NCBI GenBank assembly: GCA_020426085.1 | Contig: JAGQQP010000349.1 | Span: 1 to 5,060 of the forward strand | DNA length: 5,060 nt | Direction: 5' to 3' | DNA from: Planctomycetaceae bacterium | GTDB lineage: Bacteria; Planctomycetota; Planctomycetia; Planctomycetales; Planctomycetaceae | Shown: one piece after another, positions 1 to 5,060 of the stretch | How positions within the stretch are numbered: position 1 is the first letter of the stretch | Layout of the letters: the number at the start of each line of letters is the position of its first letter | Position numbers and translations under genes: made by a program | The notes under the pieces: generated by a model | Database searches by the model: none | Told to the model about the DNA's origin: nothing | What the model saw: the letters and a program-made list of their open reading frames with translations, nothing else

Positions 1-287
1 AAACGACCCGAATGGACCGTGGCTGACATGCGTATTGTAACCAAGATCTCAAATCCCTGCCAGACTTGATTATTTTGATTTCCGGGAATGCCTGGGGATG
101 ACTATATTGACTGGTTTTACTGAATTATGGCTTGAAATACGCATTGGTTGTAATTCCGAACCAGCGAAAGTATGCTGCTTCTAAGTGACTGCCATCCCGG
201 CAGATCGGATTCAACATGTCGCAGCTCAACTCTAACTCGTCTTTTGGCACGGGTCTGGAATGAATCAACGAGAGGAAAGAAGCAACT
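1..287. other. Upstream region, no convincing gene
   Basis: No complete gene is visible here. Two short plus-strand frames are open from the left edge. One ends at the TAA at 38-40 (tail reads NDPNGPWLTCVL) and the other at the TGA at 67-69 (tail KRPEWTVADMRIVTKISNPC plus QT). Either could be the C-terminus of an upstream gene, but so few codons cannot decide. A TATATT at 103-108 with TTCCGG at 80-85 and a 17-base spacer is a weak sigma-70-like promoter candidate for the gene at 288; its -35 match is poor. A small hairpin (CTGCC 189-193, GGCAG 199-203, 5-base loop) lies about 85 bases before that gene and has no assigned role. Confidence 0.4.
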
Positions 288-1487
288 ATGGATACAACGA
301 ACGGTCAATTGAATCGTAAATTGCGGATGGCGCTGGTAGGTGGTGGACAAGGTTCGTTTATCGGTCGGGTTCATTCCATTGCTGCCTGTCTGGATAACCG
401 TGCGGAACTGGTTGCCGGAGCACTTTCTTCCAATCCTGAGAAAGCAAAAGCATCTGCACCTGCGTATGACATCAAACCTGATCGCGCCTATGGTTCGATT
501 GAAGAACTCGTTGAAAAAGAATCCGCACTCCCTGAAGATCAGCGCATTGACTTTATCAGTATTGCGACTCCTAATTTTACTCATTTCCCGATCGCCAAAA
601 CTGCTGTCGAAGCGGGTTTTAATGTCATCTGTGATAAGCCAATGACATTTGATCTGGCACAGGCGGAAGAGCTGAAAGCACTCGTGGAAAAATCGGGCGT
701 TGTCTTTGCGGTCAGCCATAACTATACCGGTTATCCGCTCGTACGGATGGCCCGCGAAATGATTCTGAATGGAGATTTCGGCGAGATCCAGGCTGTCCGT
801 TCAAATTACATTCAAGGCTGGTTGCGCTCTCGTCTGGAACAGGAAGATCAGAAACAGGCGGCGTGGCGAACCGATCCTGCGAAGTCAGGTGCAGCGGGCG
901 CCTTTGGTGATATCGCAACGCACGCCTACAACCTGGGACGTTACATGACAGGACTGCTGCCTGCTGAAATTTCCTGCAATTTGAAAATCTTTGCACCCGG
1001 TCGTCAGCTGGATGATTATGGTCACGCTGTGATTCGTTTTCAAAATGGTGCAATGGGAACTGTCACTGCCAGCCAGATCTCGCATGGTCGTGAAAATGAC
1101 CTGTTCATCGAAGTGGATGGCACGAAAGGGGCATTGGCCTGGCGTCAGGAAGAACCCAATCAGATGATTGTACGCCGCAATGGCCAGCCACATTCGATTT
1201 ATACGCGTGACCCAAATGCTCCCTTCATGAACGAATCGGGAGCGGCCGCCTGTCGTTTACCAGCGGGACACCCCGAAGCATTTTTCGAAGCATTTGCCAA
1301 TATCTACCGATCTGCCTTTGATGCGATGATCAATCGTATTACCGGTCAGCCTTTTGAACCGAAGAACACAATTTATCCTAACGTCTATGACGGTGTGGAA
1401 GGGATGTTTTTCATTCAACAGTCTGTCGCCAGCAGTCAGGAGAACGGGGCCTGGTTACCATTCCAGTGCGACTGTGCCCGCAGTTAA
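288..1487 (+). CDS. Gfo/Idh/MocA family NAD(P)-dependent oxidoreductase
   Basis: Predicted cytosolic dehydrogenase of 399 residues, a usual length for the family, which oxidises or reduces sugars, cyclitols and their derivatives with NAD(P). The N-terminal Rossmann fold begins with a beta strand and the glycine loop GGGQGSFIG (residues 18-26). The family's EKP motif appears as CDKP (115-118), with Lys117 as the expected catalytic lysine. The C-terminal substrate domain carries GDIATH (207-212), giving Asp208 and His212 as the likely catalytic pair. HNY at 144-146 is also typical. There is no signal peptide or membrane segment, unlike the Tat-exported planctomycete members of this family. The ATG at 288 is preceded by AGAGGA (271-276), and an in-frame TGA at 261-263 limits any upstream extension; Met14 lacks a ribosome-binding site. 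The substrate cannot be read from the sequence, and the neighbours give no hint. The family call is secure; specificity is unknown. Confidence 0.95.
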   Translation: MDTTNGQLNRKLRMALVGGGQGSFIGRVHSIAACLDNRAELVAGALSSNPEKAKASAPAYDIKPDRAYGSIEELVEKESALPEDQRIDFISIATPNFTHFPIAKTAVEAGFNVICDKPMTFDLAQAEELKALVEKSGVVFAVSHNYTGYPLVRMAREMILNGDFGEIQAVRSNYIQGWLRSRLEQEDQKQAAWRTDPAKSGAAGAFGDIATHAYNLGRYMTGLLPAEISCNLKIFAPGRQLDDYGHAVIRFQNGAMGTVTASQISHGRENDLFIEVDGTKGALAWRQEEPNQMIVRRNGQPHSIYTRDPNAPFMNESGAAACRLPAGHPEAFFEAFANIYRSAFDAMINRITGQPFEPKNTIYPNVYDGVEGMFFIQQSVASSQENGAWLPFQCDCARS

Positions 1488-1496
1488 TCGGAAAAA

Positions 1497-1525
1497 AAAT
1501 CTGACAGTCTAAATTGAGCAGATTT
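1497..1525. repeat. Inverted repeat just after the oxidoreductase gene
   Basis: AAATCTG (1497-1503) and CAGATTT (1519-1525) form a perfect 7-base inverted repeat with a 15-base loop, starting ten bases after the oxidoreductase stop codon. It is preceded by eight consecutive A (1492-1499), but only three T end the right arm and GGG follows. As a plus-strand intrinsic terminator it is therefore weak. Read on the minus strand, the A run would supply a U tract. It may contribute to separating the oxidoreductase and symporter transcripts, or may be chance. Confidence 0.25.
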
Positions 1526-1539
1526 GGGAAATGGGAGTT

Positions 1540-1577
1540 GATAGCAGGATGCGCGCCTGCTGGAGATCGCTATCCTG
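1540..1577 (+). other. Cluster of mutually exclusive hairpin arms in the symporter leader
   Basis: Three perfect 6-base inverted repeats overlap here. AGCAGG (1543-1548) pairs with CCTGCT (1556-1561) across a 7-base loop. GATAGC (1540-1545) pairs with GCTATC (1569-1574). CAGGAT (1545-1550) pairs with ATCCTG (1572-1577). The left arms share bases, so the stems cannot all form at once. The cluster lies 66 to 103 bases before the symporter start. There is no T tract to make it a simple terminator. It could be a structured leader or a protein-binding site; the function is inferred only from symmetry. Confidence 0.3.
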
Positions 1578-1590
1578 GTAAGGGAAGGTA

Positions 1591-1625
1591 CGTCGCGATT
1601 TCATTGACAAATCGATAACGAGACG
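1591..1625 (+). other. Bulged stem-loop before the symporter ribosome-binding site
   Basis: CGATTT (1596-1601) pairs with AAATCG (1609-1614) across a 7-base loop. An outer CGTC (1591-1594) can pair with GACG (1622-1625) on the far side of a one-base and a seven-base bulge. The structure ends nine bases before the AGGTG ribosome-binding site of the symporter gene and could affect its translation. The TTGACA inside the loop and right arm (1604-1609) looks like a -35 box but has no -10 partner. Confidence 0.25.
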
Positions 1626-1642
1626 CGGGAAACAGGTGTTTC

Positions 1643-3214
1643 ATGAAGAAAATTCCTTTGCATTATCAGATTCTGATTGCGCTCATCGCTGGAACCATTC
1701 TGGGGATTATATTTAACCCGGGAGAGATCTCGCTCAAGGATCAGACCTTAACCGTCAGTCCGGTTGCCGGTGGTTTTGAAGTTGTTCAGAAGACAGCAGA
1801 TCAGGACCCGCAGGAATACGATTTCACGAACCGGGAGCAGATTCTTAAACGGTTTCCGGAGCTGAAAAGCCTGTTTGCTGACGGCGATCCGGAAAAAACG
1901 GTCTCTGTGAAAGTGACCGGGCGGCTGATTCAGATCGTGGATGCATCCCGTAAAATTACTCTCACTTACAGTAGGAATGTTGATCAGAAAAAAACGGTCA
2001 CATCGATTTCTGCGGATAGTGGTGAAGCGCTGACGAAGCAGTATCCGGAGTGGAATGCAGCTTACAATCAATATGGAACGGGCATCTCGCAAAAAGTAAT
2101 GGCTGTTTCCAAATGGCTGGGTGATCTGTTCCTGCGCCTGCTGAAGATGGTTACGATTCCGCTGATTGTCACTTCCCTGATTACGGGGATCGCCAGTCTG
2201 GGAAATGCAACCCGTTTCGGCGCGATGTTCTCCCGAACGCTGCTGTATTATTTCTGTACGAGTCTGCTGGCAATCTTCACCGGCATTTTTGTGGTTAACC
2301 TGATTCGACCGGGGATTGGCGCAGATCTACCTGGCGGGAGTGGATCTCTTTCGTCCGGTACCGAATCGGTTGGATCCATCTTTCTGGATATGGTCGATCG
2401 ACTCATACCGACTAACATCATTCATTCACTGGGCGAAGGCGAATTTCTTTCGATCATCTCGTTCAGTATGCTGACTGGTATCTTTATCATTATCGTGGGA
2501 GGCAAGCACGCCAAAGTACTGACGGATTTCTTTCAGGCAGGCTTTGAAGTCATGATGCGGATGACCATGTTTGTGATCAGTCTGGCCCCGATCGGCGTGC
2601 TGGCGTTTATGGTATATGCGGTTTCTTCACAGGGGATCGAGGTCTTCAAGACATTGGCCTGGTATATGATTGCTGTCTTTCTGGCATTATTGATCCACGC
2701 GGTGATCATCTTACCCTGTCTGATAAAGTTCGTAGCGCGGCGTTCTCCTCTGGAATTCGCCCGCGCAATGAGCCCGGCGCTGATGACGGCGTTCTCGACG
2801 GCTTCTTCCAACGGTACGCTGCCGCTGACAATGAGCTGTGTTGAAGAGAATGCGGGAATCTCGAATGAAGTCAGTTCTTTTGTGCTGCCGCTGGGAGCGA
2901 CGATTAACATGGACGGTACTGCGCTCTATGAAGCAGTCGCCGTGATGTTTATTGCACAGGCTTATACCGGCGTGGTCATGCCTTTAGAGCAGCAGATTCT
3001 GGTTGCAGTAACCGCGTTACTGGCCAGCATTGGTGCAGCCGGGATTCCTCATGCCGGTCTGGTGATGATGGCGATTGTGCTCCAGGCTGTTGGCCTCCCG
3101 CTTGAGGCACAGGGGGTGATTATTGCCGTCGACCGCATTCTGGATATGTGCCGTACATCCGTTAATGTCTGGAGTGATTCCTGTGGGTGTGCCGTCATTG
3201 AGCGGTATCGCTAG
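1643..3214 (+). CDS. DAACS-family acidic amino acid:cation symporter with large TM1-TM2 insert
   Basis: Inner-membrane secondary transporter of the SLC1/GltPh fold, probably importing glutamate or aspartate with Na+ or H+. It has 523 residues where the family usually has about 400-440. TM1 is near residues 8-25. A hydrophilic insert of about 115 residues (roughly 27-143) follows and, by the known topology, should lie outside the cytoplasmic membrane. TM2 to TM6 run from about 155 to 364. The re-entrant loop HP1 has SSNGTLP (388-394), TM7 has NMDGT (422-426), HP2 has the stretch around IGAAGIPHAG (463-472), and TM8 has DRILDMCRTSVNVWSD (497-512). Aligned by eye to GltPh, Asp501, Arg504, Asn508 and Asp512 match D394, R397, N401 and D405. 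This Asp/Arg pair favours acidic amino acids over the C4-dicarboxylates of DctA. The ATG follows AGGTG (1634-1638), and an in-frame TAA at 1616-1618 closes the frame upstream. The family is certain; the exact substrate and coupling ion are inferred. Confidence 0.93.
   Translation: MKKIPLHYQILIALIAGTILGIIFNPGEISLKDQTLTVSPVAGGFEVVQKTADQDPQEYDFTNREQILKRFPELKSLFADGDPEKTVSVKVTGRLIQIVDASRKITLTYSRNVDQKKTVTSISADSGEALTKQYPEWNAAYNQYGTGISQKVMAVSKWLGDLFLRLLKMVTIPLIVTSLITGIASLGNATRFGAMFSRTLLYYFCTSLLAIFTGIFVVNLIRPGIGADLPGGSGSLSSGTESVGSIFLDMVDRLIPTNIIHSLGEGEFLSIISFSMLTGIFIIIVGGKHAKVLTDFFQAGFEVMMRMTMFVISLAPIGVLAFMVYAVSSQGIEVFKTLAWYMIAVFLALLIHAVIILPCLIKFVARRSPLEFARAMSPALMTAFSTASSNGTLPLTMSCVEENAGISNEVSSFVLPLGATINMDGTALYEAVAVMFIAQAYTGVVMPLEQQILVAVTALLASIGAAGIPHAGLVMMAIVLQAVGLPLEAQGVIIAVDRILDMCRTSVNVWSDSCGCAVIERYR
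1720..2071 (+). other. Inserted extracytoplasmic domain of the symporter, two related halves
   Basis: This part encodes residues about 27-143 of the symporter and has no counterpart in the GltPh fold, where TM1 and TM2 are joined by a short loop. It is hydrophilic, rich in alternating hydrophobic residues suggesting beta strands, and has no cysteine. Two halves look alike: DQ (53-54) followed by E-Q-I-L-K-R-F-P-E (65-73), and DQ (114-115) followed by E-A-L-T-K-Q-Y-P-E (128-136). The offsets are 61 and 63 residues, consistent with an old tandem duplication of about 62 residues. The similarity was found by eye and is short. Confidence 0.5.
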
Positions 3215-3412
3215 GATTAACAATCGGGCCTCGAAGTTCAATCGAAGCTGTCAGATTCCCGGGTTCTCTCCTGATTGCAGATGTGTATCCCTCACAATCG
3301 TTACAAACTGACTCATGCCTGATCTGCAGATGCCTGCCTGCCGATAGGAGATTACAGGGCAATCCGCCTGCAACTCCGCTTTTTTCTTCTTCGGCGACTT
3401 GGATCAGGTGAA
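3215..3412. other. Intergenic region between symporter and phosphatase genes
   Basis: No gene is supported here. The region holds an imperfect direct repeat, CTGATTGCAGATG (3271-3283) and CTGATCTGCAGATG (3319-3332); the second copy contains the 10-base palindrome ATCTGCAGAT (3322-3331). A pyrimidine-rich tract with six T (3380-3385) lies close to the phosphatase start but has no stem before it, so it is not a convincing terminator. I see no clear sigma-70 promoter. The size of the gap suggests the phosphatase may have its own promoter here. Confidence 0.35.
3401..3410 (+). promoter_or_regulatory. Ribosome-binding site of the phosphatase gene
   Basis: GGATCAGGTG precedes the ATG at 3413. AGGTG (3406-3410) is the better anti-SD match but sits only two bases from the start, while GGA at 3401-3403 is at a more normal distance. 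The frame is closed upstream by TGA at 3320-3322, and no ATG, GTG or TTG lies between, so the ATG at 3413 is the only sensible start even though the site is weak. Confidence 0.45.
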
Positions 3413-4975
3413 ATGGAACAGGTAATCACCCAGCCTCTGGAATGGATACACAGTATCTGTGATCAGTTTACGGAAATTACCGGTTGGCCGTTACGATTCA
3501 CTCCTGCCAAACCTGGTGAACGAAAATCCCTGGAAGCCGAGTTGTGTCAAAGTGAAAAATACTGCTGGTATGAATCCATAGAAGATGGCAAACGGACTCT
3601 GGGATATCTTTATCTGACGCTGCCCGATGAATCGGCAAAAGATCATCTATTCGTGACTGCGATCAAATTTGCCGAACTGGTTGGGGGACTGATCTCTAAA
3701 ATCGAAGCCATGAGTTCTTCTCTGGAACTGAAAACCAGAGAAGTAACGACTCTGGTTGATGTCGGGCTGTCTGTAACCAGGCAGGAAGGACTGCAGGACG
3801 CCTTACAGAAATTACTGGAAGCTGCTTTGCAGTTGACCGGGTTTCGCGCTGCCGGGTTCTTTTTATTAAACTCTGAGTCAAACCAGTTATCCCTCCGCGT
3901 ACAATATTGTTTGACGGCTTTTGAAATTCCCTTTCATCGCCGAAAACTGGATGAATCACCACCCGACCTGGAGGCGTTTGCTGAAGACGCCCTGATCATC
4001 AACCGGCAGGAAAACCCTGAGTTAACCCGCTGGTTACCTGAGGGGTGCCTGACTGGTGCCTGCGTTTCCGTGCAATCGGAATCCGGCCCCTTTGGAACAT
4101 TGTGGGCCTTTGATCGGCGTGCCCGGCATTTGAAAGACCGGGATATCCATATCCTCAAATCAATCGGTGCCCAGGTCAGTACGATTTTAGAACGTGCTGT
4201 GTTAATGAAGGAAAGTCAGAATCAGCTCCGTTTGAAAAAAGAATTGAAGGTGATTTCGGAATCGTTTCCGGCTGAACTGGCTCTGGAATCCCATCGAGAC
4301 CGGGATTTTCAGGCAGCCGTGCAGACGATCAGCCACCATGAAGTGGGGGGAGATTTATGCGAGTTTATTACCCTGGCCCCACATATCACCTGTTTTGCTC
4401 TGGGGGATGCTTCAGGGGACAGCATTCCTGCAGCGGTGGTGATGGCATCGGTCAGGGGAGCTCTCAGAACATTAACAGAGGGACCGATTGAGCAGGCAAA
4501 AGACACCCGCTTTGTCATTAGTCGAATCAATACTGCTTTGTATCATACTTCGCTTCCTCATCAGTTTATGAGTATGATGTATGGAGTGATCGATACGAAA
4601 AACCGGACTTTCACTTATACCAACGCCGGGCATCCTGCACCGTTCTGGGTACATAAAGGGAAAATCACCAGCCTGACATCGCACGGGATGTTGCTGGGGG
4701 TGACTGAGTCAAATGACTATGATTATTCTGTGATCCCGATTTGTACCAATGATATTATCGTGGGATTCAGTGATGGTATCAGCGAAGCGATGAGCAGTGA
4801 GCGCAAGATGTTCCGCTCGGATGGTATTATGAAAGTCCTGGAAAATCACATCGAAGATACTGCGGAAGAAGTGATGCAGGGGATCTGGTCCAAACTCCAG
4901 AAACACCTGGAAGGCGGAAACGATGGCGACGACAGAACCTTAATGGTTGTGAAATTTGCCCGTAATACAGACTGA
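3413..4975 (+). CDS. GAF-domain PP2C-type (SpoIIE/RsbU) serine phosphatase
   Basis: Cytosolic signalling phosphatase of 520 residues. Family members remove phosphate from serine or threonine of STAS anti-anti-sigma proteins in partner-switching pathways. Residues 1-95 form a small unassigned domain. A helix from about 83 to 120 leads into a GAF domain (about 113-266). A charged, probably coiled-coil linker follows (about 260-290), then the PP2C domain. The metal-binding motifs are all present: EVGGD (310-314), GDASGDSIPAA (331-341), NAGHPAP (405-411), GFSDGISEA (451-459) and DDRTL (506-510). Asp314, Asp332, Asp454 and Asp507 are intact, so activity is expected. The usual Asp after VGGDxY is Glu317 here, a mild change. 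There is no transmembrane segment or signal peptide, so the input is likely a soluble ligand or partner. The gene stands 198 bases after the symporter gene, and no kinase, STAS protein or sigma factor is nearby. The family is certain; the target and signal are unknown. Confidence 0.94.
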   Translation: MEQVITQPLEWIHSICDQFTEITGWPLRFTPAKPGERKSLEAELCQSEKYCWYESIEDGKRTLGYLYLTLPDESAKDHLFVTAIKFAELVGGLISKIEAMSSSLELKTREVTTLVDVGLSVTRQEGLQDALQKLLEAALQLTGFRAAGFFLLNSESNQLSLRVQYCLTAFEIPFHRRKLDESPPDLEAFAEDALIINRQENPELTRWLPEGCLTGACVSVQSESGPFGTLWAFDRRARHLKDRDIHILKSIGAQVSTILERAVLMKESQNQLRLKKELKVISESFPAELALESHRDRDFQAAVQTISHHEVGGDLCEFITLAPHITCFALGDASGDSIPAAVVMASVRGALRTLTEGPIEQAKDTRFVISRINTALYHTSLPHQFMSMMYGVIDTKNRTFTYTNAGHPAPFWVHKGKITSLTSHGMLLGVTESNDYDYSVIPICTNDIIVGFSDGISEAMSSERKMFRSDGIMKVLENHIEDTAEEVMQGIWSKLQKHLEGGNDGDDRTLMVVKFARNTD

Positions 4976-4998
4976 CTTGCTGCGGTTCAGTCTTTGTT
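4964..4998. terminator. Candidate terminator overlapping the phosphatase stop codon
   Basis: AGACTGA (4969-4975, including the TGA stop) pairs perfectly with TCAGTCT (4987-4993) across an 11-base loop. After one mismatch the stem can extend by four weak pairs between 4964-4967 and 4995-4998, one of them a G-T wobble. On the plus strand it is followed by TTTGTTTA. The outer arms are A-rich on the left and T-rich on the right, so it could act on both strands. With three G-C pairs in the core, it is a modest terminator. Confidence 0.45.
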
Positions 4999-5060
4999 TA
5001 GCCCACGATACGAAAACGGGGGCGGTCCTCCGTAGAAACTCCGCGTCTCTCCTGATTAAG
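4998..5060 (-). CDS. Possible C-terminal end of a convergent gene (partial)
   Basis: On the minus strand an open frame enters from the right edge and ends at TAA (5000-4998). Its tail reads LNQERRGVSTEDRPRFRIVG, 20 residues. The composition is protein-like, and the stop lies just beyond the hairpin at 4969-4993, which would suit two converging genes sharing one terminator. Twenty codons are too few to identify a family or exclude chance. Confidence 0.25.
   Translation of the reverse strand, partial: LNQERRGVSTEDRPRFRIVG
5016..5033. other. GC-rich tetraloop hairpin
   Basis: ACGGGGG (5016-5022) pairs with CCTCCGT (5027-5033), with one G-T wobble and a CGGT tetraloop. Read on the minus strand it is followed by TTTTCG, resembling a short minus-strand terminator. 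If the minus-strand frame ending at 4998 is real, the hairpin lies inside that coding sequence and is probably not its terminator. Confidence 0.3.

Noticed and set aside
27..29. Minus-strand ATG that could start a divergent gene leaving the left edge
   Set aside because: Only nine codons fit in the window and no ribosome-binding site precedes it.
117..719. Minus-strand open frame of 200 residues
   Set aside because: It lies mostly opposite the clearly coding oxidoreductase gene, is rich in Arg, Cys and Phe as expected of an antisense shadow, and shows no family motif.
1604..1609. Perfect TTGACA resembling a -35 promoter box before the symporter
   Set aside because: No -10-like hexamer lies 16-18 bases downstream; the sequence there is GC-rich and runs into the ribosome-binding site.
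3123..3311. Plus-strand frame of 62 residues spanning the end of the symporter gene
   Set aside because: It overlaps the conserved TM8 coding region in another frame, has no ribosome-binding site, and its product has no recognisable features.
3380..3385. Run of six T resembling a terminator tail
   Set aside because: No stem can be formed from the bases directly before it; the run is part of a pyrimidine tract next to the phosphatase start.
288..4975. The three genes as one functional operon or new system
   Set aside because: Gaps of 155 and 198 bases, no overlapping or coupled starts, and no shared pathway between a dehydrogenase, an amino acid symporter and a signalling phosphatase. Same orientation alone is not enough.

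Overview
The window carries three complete plus-strand protein genes, with a partial gene possibly entering from the right edge on the minus strand. Base composition is moderate (about half G+C, judged by eye). Spacing is loose and ribosome-binding sites are weak. The gene mix is a Gfo/Idh/MocA oxidoreductase, a glutamate/aspartate-type symporter with an unusual large extracytoplasmic insert, and a GAF-SpoIIE phosphatase. This suggests a planctomycete of the Gimesia/Rubinisphaera type, but that is an impression from protein style; no marker gene here proves it.

Layout: 1-287 is upstream sequence with no convincing gene. 288-1487 encodes a cytosolic NAD(P)-dependent Gfo/Idh/MocA dehydrogenase with an intact nucleotide-binding loop and catalytic Lys/His. 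1488-1642 is a leader region rich in short inverted repeats, some mutually exclusive. 1643-3214 encodes a DAACS (SLC1/GltPh-type) sodium- or proton-coupled symporter. Its transport core is well conserved, and about 115 residues are inserted between transmembrane helices 1 and 2, apparently as two related half-repeats. 3215-3412 is non-coding, with a short direct repeat and a pyrimidine tract. 3413-4975 encodes a PP2C-type (SpoIIE/RsbU) serine phosphatase with a GAF domain and an unassigned N-terminal sensory region. 4976-5060 holds a hairpin that overlaps the phosphatase stop codon and may be a terminator shared with a convergent minus-strand gene.

How the genes work together: nothing visible ties the three into one pathway. 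The gaps of 155 and 198 bp do not favour a tight operon. Each protein makes sense alone: carbohydrate or cyclitol oxidation, uptake of acidic amino acids, and stress or partner-switching signalling. No sigma factor, anti-sigma kinase or STAS protein that would be the phosphatase's target lies within the window. I see no mobile element, CRISPR array, RNA gene or clear defence system. The most distinctive feature is the inserted extracytoplasmic domain of the symporter.
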